NCBI GenBank assembly: GCA_022457155.1
Contig: JAJGOT010000030.1
Span: 2,216,001 to 2,280,000, forward strand
Direction: 5' to 3'
Source: Cladopsammia gracilis
Lineage: Eukaryota > Cnidaria > Anthozoa > Scleractinia > Dendrophylliidae
DNA: 64,000 bases
Shown here: one piece after another, positions 58,901-64,000 of the stretch
How the letters are laid out: the number at the start of each line of letters is the position of its first letter
How positions within the stretch are numbered: the stretch's first letter is position 1
Made by a program: the position numbers and the translations under genes
The notes under the pieces: model-generated
Databases searched by the model: none
What the model saw: the letters and a program-made list of their open reading frames with translations, nothing else
Told to the model about the DNA's origin: nothing

Positions 58901-61900
58901 CTTTAAGGGGTGGGGGAGGGGTTGGTTGCAACTACTTAGTTGCAACTACTAAGGGACGGACCATTAGAAAAGTGATGGGGGGGTGGGGAAAAAAAAAAAA
59001 TTCGTGCAAGGGAAAATGCCAGGAAAAAAAATTCGTGCAAAGTTCAAGGCAAAGAAAAAAAATTCATGCAGAAGGAGAAGTCCTATTGTGGTCGTTATTT
59101 AATATATAAAATCTGCCAAAGTGCCTATTAAAAATAGCGCTCTTGGCGTTTCAAAAATTCAAAACATTCTTGGGGCCTTCCTATACTATTATTTAAAATA
59201 AACCAGTTGAAGCTTATAACCGTGTGTTCTCTGACCTTCGAAATGGCAGAACTAGCCGTATACACAAGAGCGATTTCTTATCTAAGAACAAAAGACGCAA
59301 TAAGCGTAGGAGAAACATGAAAAAAAGGCAGGCAGCCACAGAAAGGGAGATAAATGAAAAATATCTTTAAAACTTCTCAAGCCATCGGCTAACTGACAGC
59401 AAGGTCAACGCGTTATCAAGGGGACCCAAATTCATCCCAACACCCGTGACAAACGAAACTAAAACTGAAGGCAATAACTCTTGCGGGATTTTGAAAAATT
59501 TGCGAGGCGAATACGCCTCCAATATATCTTTCACGGCCGAAATAAAAAAAAAACGCATTCATTTCACGTCAAATCGAATTGGATTCCACCAGTTCAACCA
59601 TCCGTTGCCCTTTAGAGCTATTTGGAGAGTATATACAACTCTCCGAGATTAAAATTACAAAGCCAAAAAATAATTTGTCATGTTAGCGAGGTCAAAGCCA
59701 TCACTGAACTTAAAACAAACTCTGACATAAACCTTAAAAAGGCAGATAAAGGAACAACTACAACAGTTCTCACGAATAAAACGGACAAAATAAACGAGGC
59801 CATAGTGCATTAGAGAGCACTACCAACCTCTCAAAATACCGATGGTTGTAGACACACAAGAGGTAGTTAACAAACTTATCTCTCTGCTACATCTGGGCAA
59901 GCACATAGACGACATGTCAAAAAAATGGCTTTTACAAACTCCCAAACCGCCAAGATTACCAATATTCTACACGCTAACGAAAATCCACAAACCTAAACCG
60001 GTCGGCAGGCTCATCATCTCGGGCTGTGAAGGCCCTACGGAGAGAATATCTTCTTTTGTGGATAGTCTGCTTCAGCCTATCGCTCACAACAACTATCCTA
60101 TATTAAGGATACAACCGATTTCATCAAATTCATAGAGAAAACTAAAATGGGCCAGGATACAATTCTAGTTTCAATGGATGTCACTACTTGTATACAAACA
60201 TTCCACAGGAGGAAGGAATAGAAGTGGTATGCAAAGCATACGAAACTTTCCACAATAACAACCCTCCGATACCTACACGTTTCCTAAATGAAATGCTTGT
60301 TTTAATCCTAAAGGAAAATTCGTTTCAGTTCAATGGCGAAAATTATCTCCAAACTCATGGAACCGCTATGGGAACAATGGCAGTGTCATTTGCAAATATT
60401 TTCATGGCGGAAATTGAAACAAGAATAATTAAACAAAGCAATACGAAACCAATAGTATGGAAACGCTACATTGACGACATTTTCTCCCTTTGGGACACCA
60501 ATATACAAGAAGTCAAACTCTTTATTGATCAAGCTAATAGACTCCACCCTACCATTAAATTTACAGCTGAAGTATCAGAGAACAAAATAACTTTCCCTGA
60601 TACAGTTGTATTCAAAGGGGAAAGGTTTAAAAGCGAATCCATCCTGGACATCAAGACACACTACAAACCGACTGAAACCTTTCAATGTACTTTACCTCTT
60701 GTCATCCTCCAGGCGTAAAAAGAGGTTTTATCAAAGGCGAAGCAATTAGACTACTGAGAACGAACTCTTCAAAAACAACATTTGAAGAGTGCCTTTCTAA
60801 CTTCAAACTACCCCTTATCGCGCGTGGGTATCCAAAAACAGTCATAGAGAGGTCACTATCAGGGGTCAATTTCGCCTTTAGACAGTCGGCCTTGCTTTTT
60901 GTCACTACGTACCACCCAGCAGTGCAAAATCTCAAACAAATAGTGATGGACAACTGGAGTTCTATAGAAAAACAGCCACTGCTAAAAACCATTTACAAGA
61001 AACCTCCGATAATATAATACAAAAGGGGCAAATCCCTCAAAGACACGTTCGTACGAGGAAAAATCTGAAGGCTCCAATGCGACGCAAACGTAACCCCACA
61101 AAGGGAATCAGTGTAGGCGTGCCATTTACCATCTATTCACTGGTCAAAAATGGTTTTTAAGTATTACACCTTTTTTAATTAGTAAATGACAAACAAAGCA
61201 ATATTTGTCTGAAAAAAATTCGTGCAGAGGGTTTCACCTGCAAAAAACAATTCTGCACAAGCAATGGGCGAAAAAAAAAATTCGTGCAAGCTGAAAATTC
61301 CCCACACCCCCCATCACTTTTCTAATGGTCCGTCCCTAAGTTAATCTGATTACTTCTAAGTTACAAGATATACATACATACATAATACTTTACTTAACGT
61401 TGAAATACGCTTAGCTACAAAGCTAGTTTCCAGGTATTCCACAATAAACTTACAATATATAGAGCATATCTAGTGATAATTCTAGTCTCGTTGATTTTTA
61501 TGAATGTTCATCGAGTCTGTTACGTCAGTGTAAGAGTGTTTCCTTTCTGAAAGGGAAATTCTTCTCTTGCTTTGCTGCGAGCGATATTTCTGCATACAGT
61601 GTGGCACTAACTTTTTTGTTTTTTTTTTTGCTTTGTTTTTTCACGATCTGCAAAAAAAGCCAGTGATAAATCGGGTGATGGTACGGTACCGTACAGTCCG
61701 TACTTATTGCTTATCCATTGCAAGAGCAATCCGTCACCCCAGGGCAAAATGTGACCAAGATGTAATTGTAGTAAAGTGACACTGACGTTTTTTACATCTG
61801 ATTGAACGCGATCGACTTCCTGCAAATGGCAAGAAATAATTCTCAGCAAGAAAAACCATTCTTTCCCAATCGCAAAAATTAGTTCCCGCAAAACAGAAAA

Positions 61901-63470
61901 AAAAATCGTCGATTCGCAAAATTAAACTCCCGCAAAAATTTAGTGTCCCAACAAACATTTTTTTTATTTATTTACCTTTATTACAATACATAGATTACAT
62001 ACGGATGTAAAATAACCTTAACAAAAATAGAACAAAAATGATAAAGGAGAGAAGTACACAATACATGGGTGAAGAAACAAAGGCTAAACAACTAACGAGC
62101 CATAGCAACCATGTGACCTAGTTTATAATTGTTTTCTTGTTTACTTGTTCTTGTTTGTTTTTTGTTTTTGTTCTTCTTGTTTTTTTTCTTGTTCATGTTT
62201 GTTTATTTGTTTGTTTTTCTTCAAAGCACCTTCACATGGAAGCAACGAGTATCCACATGGCCCACAACAGCATGATCACGTGATTGATCACGGCAACCCA
62301 TCATACTACGGCAGGCATTGTACGAAAATCGAAACAGACTGGTTTGGATTGCTGTTTTTCTCAAAACGATACTACAGTTTGTATGTACGTAACTGTTTAT
62401 AACCTTCCATACGGTTCATGTCCACAGATAGAGCATATACTGTCTATACTTAGTCTAAGCACTAGATAAAATATGAGTGGCAGAACTGTATATGGATATT
62501 TACAATGGCGAGCCGTTATAAATATCCATATAGTCCTGCCGCGAATATTTTATCTTACTTCTTAAGGAACAATGGGATAAAGCTAATTAGCTAATAACCT
62601 TCATTAAATTCAAATCTCTTTAGTATATTCTTTATGAATTATTAATACATTTTAGAAGTTGATTTCCAAATTGTACAATGCCTTGCATTCCATATGAATA
62701 CACCATACTATTCCACCGGTTTGATTAGATTCGATTACACTCAACGCCTGCATGCTAAACGGACATCTTCGGTCACGCCACGATTTAGAGTTCTAAATAG
62801 TAAGAGTCAAGGATCCTTCGCCAGTATGAAAGTTTTTTTCTCACTCGTTTCTTGAGTGTCGTTTAGTGGATAATTCGGAATGGTTCATTTTGAGCGGATT
62901 GGGGAGCACTATAAAAGCTAGCTACATTGTACACAGAACAATGCGAATGAGCGGAAATAGCTTCTTTTCATCTTCTCCTGTGCGGCCCTTTTCCTATTTT
63001 ACGCTTTCTTTTTTTTGGAAACAGCACAGTTTTTGTGTAAAGTTAGGTACACATGTTTGCTACTTTTTTCTTTTCTTTATTAGATATGCCGCAATGGTAT
63101 TATCCAACTAAGTTATGAATGGAGCTTTTGGTGGCCATGGACGTTTGGTAGTGCTTACCGCTGGATGAGAAATAGGCCGATGATCGCACCATTCTGGGCC
63201 CTAACGGATCAGTATGTGGCCTTTAAGGCCGGTCATTCAAAGGTGTATTATCAAGTGTACAAACACACCAGGCAAAACAGCGCTCAAACAAGTAACATTC
63301 TCAACATGGCTTCCCAGCATGTACAAAACTACGATGAAAGTGGCAAATTTGCAAACTTTACAGCCACTTGGGTTCTTGTTGTGACCTGGAAGAATCTCTG
63401 CCCATTTGTCTATTATAACAATTCATACTATCATGACAACGCAGAGATCCCTAGGTTGAACTGTCTTTGG
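25887..63470 (+). CDS. Giant secreted protein: signal peptide, 15 Ly6/uPAR domains, mucin-like linker, NIDO domain (right end not in window)
   Basis: 34 exons can be chained, all with GT-AG borders and matching phases, totalling 6630 nt (2210 codons) without a stop. Exon 1 (25887-25941) encodes a signal peptide, MKLFIAAVFCVLMVGDADG. It is followed by 15 domain pairs. In each, exon A has CxxC, C, C, HCY and GCINC, and exon B has AAC, DC and CCxxxxCNN. That is the Ly6/uPAR (three-finger) cysteine pattern with 12 Cys and the closing CC....CN box. Exon B often adds a Thr/Pro/Ser linker. Then come a mucin-like exon, a 24-nt microexon (58316-58339) and NIDO exons 62227-62384 and 63084-63470. N-glycosylation sites (NAT, NSS, NCT, NWT) are plentiful. 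NIDO domains occur in MUC4-, nidogen- and tectorin-type extracellular proteins. Role inferred: cell-surface or mucus adhesion. Array and NIDO could be separate genes; phase agreement argues against it. Confidence 0.72.
26160..26790. other. Intron 1, first part: nothing recognised
   Basis: AT-rich intronic sequence without coding potential that I can support. Confidence 0.35.
26793..27045 (-). mobile_element. Probable 3' fragment of a LINE with (CAA)n tail, minus strand
   Basis: A caacaacaacaacaac run followed by tacatacactttatttt resembles the 3' tail and terminal sequence of the LINE at 20609. The open plus-strand frame across it is an artefact. Confidence 0.4.
27962..28327. mobile_element. 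MITE, 366 bp, in intron 1
   Basis: Ends ttacagccatgctccgtcac and the inverse at 28296-28327 form 33-bp near-perfect inverted repeats around a cacgcgtg palindrome. Imperfect pairing continues inward. Target duplication not clear. Confidence 0.75.
28328..29516. other. Intron 1, last part
   Basis: Holds an (AT)n run near 28974-28988 and otherwise nothing recognised. It ends in the acceptor taactttacag before the first Ly6/uPAR exon. Confidence 0.4.
29517..30375 (+). CDS. Ly6/uPAR domain 1 (subtype I)
   Basis: Exon A 29517-29744 (228 nt) and exon B 30133-30375 (243 nt). Exon A has a seven-residue acidic insertion relative to other subtypes (VDAGLGDDVTLC). Exon B contains DVECNIECCIGDNCNNQ and the longest ordinary linker, rich in TT, VHNTT and PTDITPTSESHG, a likely O-glycosylated stalk. 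Confidence 0.8.
30406..30907 (+). repeat. 251-bp tandem duplication in the intron after domain 1
   Basis: Two near-identical head-to-tail copies (30406-30656 and 30657-30907) beginning near cgtgcaaacggaaactactt. A third, dispersed copy follows domain 2 from about 31825. Confidence 0.85.
31045..31792 (+). CDS. Ly6/uPAR domain 2 (subtype I)
   Basis: Exon A 31045-31272 and exon B 31550-31792, nearly identical to domain 1 with a few substitutions (LDDDVSLC, SPYEELFPN). Flanking introns are also alike, so domains 1 and 2 arose by a recent duplication of one exon pair plus intron. Confidence 0.8.
32149..32246 (+). pseudogene. Decayed exon B of a lost Ly6/uPAR domain (subtype IV-like)
   Basis: aactttaacaaccagactgt and the following linker (caccccta, aagcccaactactgaagc) match the end of the subtype IV exon B at 40270-40349, but the first half is gone, the frame is broken, and the donor is lost. 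Confidence 0.6.
32574..32605 (+). pseudogene. Decayed start of an exon A of a lost Ly6/uPAR domain
   Basis: After the acceptor tcttttcgcag the sequence reads AIAGPTTCNL and then a TAA, matching the start of the subtype IV exon A (AGSPTCNF). The rest of the exon is not recognisable. Confidence 0.5.
33828..34739 (+). CDS. Ly6/uPAR domain 3 (subtype II, linker lost)
   Basis: Exon A 33828-34034 (207 nt; TTCNWCYGIEGLIPCNS) and exon B 34620-34739 (120 nt), ending NCNNQNF with a phase-1 donor G|gtaata. A former linker segment survives, unused, at 34872-34944 behind a gtagttggt minisatellite. Confidence 0.75.
35849..36759 (+). CDS. Ly6/uPAR domain 4 (subtype II, linker lost)
   Basis: Exon A 35849-36055 and exon B 36640-36759. 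It differs from domain 3 at a few sites (GIQGLIPCNSV, SIIANSF, CYTGVGR). Unused linker remnant at 36892-36964. Confidence 0.75.
37705..37778 (-). mobile_element. LINE 3'-tail insertion with (CATA)n, intron before domain 5
   Basis: A catacata run followed by aactttattaaagtgtc interrupts intron sequence that is continuous in other copies. On the minus strand it reads as an AATAAA-bearing 3' end plus (TATG)n tail. Its twin at 45162 is 8 bp longer. Confidence 0.6.
37994..39118 (+). CDS. Ly6/uPAR domain 5 (subtype III, linker kept)
   Basis: Exon A 37994-38200 (CNRCFGIEG variant) and exon B 38930-39118 (189 nt; ALNIVNATLLDCNITCC) with an intact linker, TIPGHTTPSAISPTTGAHG. This linker shows the ancestral form of what is lost in subtype II. 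Confidence 0.8.
38766..38870 (-). mobile_element. LINE 3'-tail insertion with (CATA)n, inside the domain 5 intron
   Basis: A catacata run followed by ctttattgagactcccttcg. Equivalent insertions lie at about 46231 and 55829 in the domain 9 and 14 introns, so it predates the amplification of subtype III. Confidence 0.6.
39583..40349 (+). CDS. Ly6/uPAR domain 6 (subtype IV)
   Basis: Exon A 39583-39780 (198 nt; SPTCNFCSGDDVETCND) and exon B 40164-40349 (186 nt; ADLTSAFNAQPQNWTLLDC) with the linker TVIPTTPVYTTPSDISPTTE. Exon B is closer to subtype I than to II or III. Confidence 0.8.
41303..42211 (+). CDS. Ly6/uPAR domain 7 (subtype II, linker lost)
   Basis: Exon A 41303-41509 and exon B 42092-42211. 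The linker remnant at 42344-42420 has gained a 4-bp accaacca-type insertion, fitting relaxed constraint. Confidence 0.75.
43306..44216 (+). CDS. Ly6/uPAR domain 8 (subtype II, linker lost)
   Basis: Exon A 43306-43512 and exon B 44097-44216, twin of domain 4. The one exonic difference I see is KAGACE for KAAACE. Linker remnant 44349-44421. Confidence 0.75.
45459..46583 (+). CDS. Ly6/uPAR domain 9 (subtype III)
   Basis: Exon A 45459-45665 and exon B 46395-46583, twin of domain 5 with no exonic difference seen. The linker is intact. Confidence 0.8.
47048..47814 (+). CDS. Ly6/uPAR domain 10 (subtype IV)
   Basis: Exon A 47048-47245 and exon B 47629-47814, twin of domain 6 with no exonic difference seen. 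Confidence 0.8.
48768..49676 (+). CDS. Ly6/uPAR domain 11 (subtype II, linker lost)
   Basis: Exon A 48768-48974 and exon B 49557-49676, twin of domain 7. Linker remnant 49809-49885 has the same 4-bp insertion. Confidence 0.75.
50772..51681 (+). CDS. Ly6/uPAR domain 12 (subtype II, linker lost)
   Basis: Exon A 50772-50978 (starts ALVNQTTC) and exon B 51562-51681. Linker remnant 51814-51886. Confidence 0.75.
52790..53699 (+). CDS. Ly6/uPAR domain 13 (subtype II, linker lost)
   Basis: Exon A 52790-52996 (HCYAAVARLKY variant, all Cys kept) and exon B 53580-53699. Its unused linker remnant occurs twice, at 53816-53888 and 54064-54137, through a local duplication of about 248 bp. Confidence 0.75.
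55043..56193 (+). CDS. Ly6/uPAR domain 14 (subtype III)
   Basis: Exon A 55043-55249 (GKLKYRGFEH variant; donor ACGG|gtaag) and exon B 56005-56193 with an intact linker identical to that of domains 5 and 9. Confidence 0.8.
56669..57870 (+). CDS. Ly6/uPAR domain 15 (subtype IV) with mucin-like extension
   Basis: Exon A 56669-56866 and exon B 57250-57870 (621 nt). After CCTGDNCNNQTVAVIPTT the exon continues with about 150 residues of Ala/Ser/Thr/Pro/Val octads (AAPVSTST-type), a dense O-glycosylation candidate that would form a stiff extended stalk. It ends IYG with a phase-1 donor, like every other exon of the array. Confidence 0.8.
57451..57862 (+). repeat. 24-bp coding minisatellite (mucin-like octapeptide repeat)
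   Basis: About 17 variable copies of a gcagcacccgtgtctaccag-type unit, each encoding eight residues. The unit is a multiple of three, so copy number can change without breaking frame. The antisense frame is also open throughout because of the repeat. Confidence 0.9.
58316..58339 (+). CDS. 24-nt microexon linking the mucin-like stalk to the NIDO exons
   Basis: After a long T tract and the acceptor catatttcag, 24 nt (VTASPSPA) end in the donor A|gtgagt, phase 1-1. If skipped, the frame is kept. Length equals one octad of the preceding repeat. Confidence 0.55.
58340..58951. other. Intron between microexon and NIDO exons, left part
   Basis: No coding sequence recognised. A short direct repeat ttgcaactact (58925-58950) precedes the Penelope-bearing element. 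Confidence 0.4.
58952..61337 (+). mobile_element. Element with inverted ends enclosing a degenerate Penelope-like reverse transcriptase
   Basis: agggacggaccattagaaaa at the left is the exact inverse of the right end (about 38-bp arms, also pairing gggggg with cccccc). Just inside, aaaaattcgtgcaa blocks occur in the same orientation at both ends. The middle encodes a broken Penelope-type RT. A truncated relative of the right end lies at 4293-4498. No target duplication found. Confidence 0.7.
59446..61060 (+). pseudogene. Penelope-like reverse transcriptase, frameshifted, no GIY-YIG endonuclease seen
   Basis: Pieces in order: LKKADKGTTTTVL, LPIFYTLTKIHKPKPVGRL, VSMDVT then YTNIPQEEG, THGTAMGTMAVSFANIFM, VWKRYIDDIFSLW (catalytic YIDD), LHPTIKFTAEVSENKITFPD, and the end KRGKSLKDTFVRGK. 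This order is diagnostic of Penelope-like elements. At least four frame changes and stops break it. The usual C-terminal GIY-YIG endonuclease does not follow; the element's end comes about 280 bp later. Confidence 0.85.
61340..62226. other. Intron before the NIDO exons, right part: repeat debris
   Basis: Contains a (CATA)n run with a LINE-tail-like flank (about 61371-61400), repeated cgcaaaaatta/cccgcaaaa blocks (61865-61940) and T-rich sequence (62140-62220) that serves as the polypyrimidine tract of the next acceptor. No gene seen. Confidence 0.45.
62227..62384 (+). CDS. NIDO domain, first exon
   Basis: Acceptor cttcaaag, phase 1 in and phase 0 out. A His/Pro/Gly-rich lead (SHGSNEYPHGPQQHDHV) is followed by DWFGLLFFSKRYYSLY, matching the start of NIDO domains where a compact F/Y-rich strand precedes the NG turn. 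Confidence 0.7.
62464..62555. repeat. Fold-back repeat
   Basis: agataaaatat and atattttatct bound two imperfect arms (about 40 bp each) with tatggatattta near the centre. A small palindromic element in the NIDO intron. Confidence 0.65.
63084..63470 (+). CDS. NIDO domain, second exon
   Basis: Acceptor tctttattag, 129 codons, phase 0-0, donor G|gtaagt. It contains ICRNGIIQLS, IAPFWALTDQYVAF, GHSKVYYQVY and FTATWVLVVTWKNLCPF, the NG turn, (I)APFW, KVYYxV and TWxxV signatures of NIDO. Four Cys and several N-glycosylation sites. The gene goes on beyond the window; AMOP and von Willebrand D domains commonly follow NIDO in MUC4-like proteins, but that is not visible here. Confidence 0.75.
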
Positions 63471-64000
63471 GTAAGTGCAATAAAAGATATTGCATTGCAT
63501 TGCATTGCATTGTAGTCAAGCTTGGTGATTTTATTTATTTCTTCGTTTTTTCTCGTTTTTAAGCCTTGAATACGCGCAAGCGTAATGAACGGGTTATCGG
63601 TAACGGCGGCCAATTCGCTCGCTTGCTCGCTCGTTCCATAACTCATATGTAAACCTTCCGCATATCTACGTTGAAATAACAAAATCCTAGGTGGCGCAGT
63701 GTGTAAGCGATCAGACAGTAGAGCTGAAGGACTTGAGTTCGATTCTCGTCGGGACGGATTTTTTTTTTCGAATTGAAAATTAAAGTTTTTTTTGTTTGTT
63801 TGCGTTCAACAAAAGTCGTTACATTTAATTTCGGAAAAAAAAAAAAAAAAACAGCAATATTACGTTACCGCTCGCTCGTTCCGTCACTCATCTGTAAACT
63901 TAGTACAAATGCGTTTCGCAACCGAGGACAACTTGAATCCCCGCGTTAATCCAGCGATAACAATAATTAAATTGTTGTAAAACGAATATAAATAACAATA
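63471..64000. other. Intron at the right edge
   Basis: Carries a (CATTG)n microsatellite (63493-63513), the SINE below, and a direct repeat of a cgctcgctcgttcc-containing block near 63640 and 63870. Confidence 0.6.
63686..63775 (+). mobile_element. tRNA-derived SINE head
   Basis: tggcgcagtgtgtaagcga resembles a tRNA A box region and gttcgattc a B box, spaced as in tRNA, followed by T- and A-rich sequence. The lost acceptor-stem pairing and position in an intron fit a SINE, not a tRNA gene. Confidence 0.5.

Overview
This is a eukaryotic, intron-rich, AT-rich window with short multi-exon genes, dense small transposon debris and tRNA-derived SINEs. The gene content (a cnidarian-type opsin, a 15-hydroxyprostaglandin-dehydrogenase-like SDR, and a very large secreted protein of cysteine-rich Ly6/uPAR domains with Thr/Ser/Pro linkers leading into a NIDO domain) suggests an anthozoan such as a stony coral or sea anemone. 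The species cannot be fixed from the sequence alone.

Layout. 1-4.2 kb: a possible minus-strand terminal exon (351-472), then a complete single-exon opsin (1944-2906). The opsin sits between two direct copies of its roughly 1 kb upstream region, and the downstream copy has no opsin after it. 5.2-14.0 kb: a complete seven-exon SDR gene (244 aa) whose introns have collected a hAT-like element with an 8-bp target duplication, a Harbinger-like MITE, a TTAA-flanked MITE and a SINE. 14-20 kb: no gene recognised; inverted-repeat elements, fold-backs and a (CTGA)n-type tandem array. 20.1-25.2 kb: a broken duplicate of the start of the next gene, into which a nearly full-length but dead minus-strand LINE has inserted.

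25.9-63.5 kb: the main feature. One long plus-strand gene can be traced from a signal-peptide exon (25887-25941) through 15 consecutive two-exon Ly6/uPAR (three-finger-fold) domains, a mucin-like Ser/Thr/Ala repeat exon, a 24-nt microexon and two exons of a NIDO (nidogen-like) domain, and it runs off the right edge. Every exon in the array is phase 1-1. The 34 exons add up to exactly 6630 nt with no stop, so about 2210 residues are visible. The array falls into four domain subtypes with a higher-order order, includes a 7.46-kb tandem duplication that is almost identical, and shows seven domains in which an insertion has converted the linker-coding end of the exon into intron. A degenerate Penelope-like element lies in the large intron before the NIDO exons.

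The three genes do not form an obvious pathway. The opsin is a light-sensing GPCR. The SDR probably oxidises prostaglandin-type or other hydroxylated lipids. The large gene probably makes an extracellular, heavily glycosylated adhesion or mucus-type protein.
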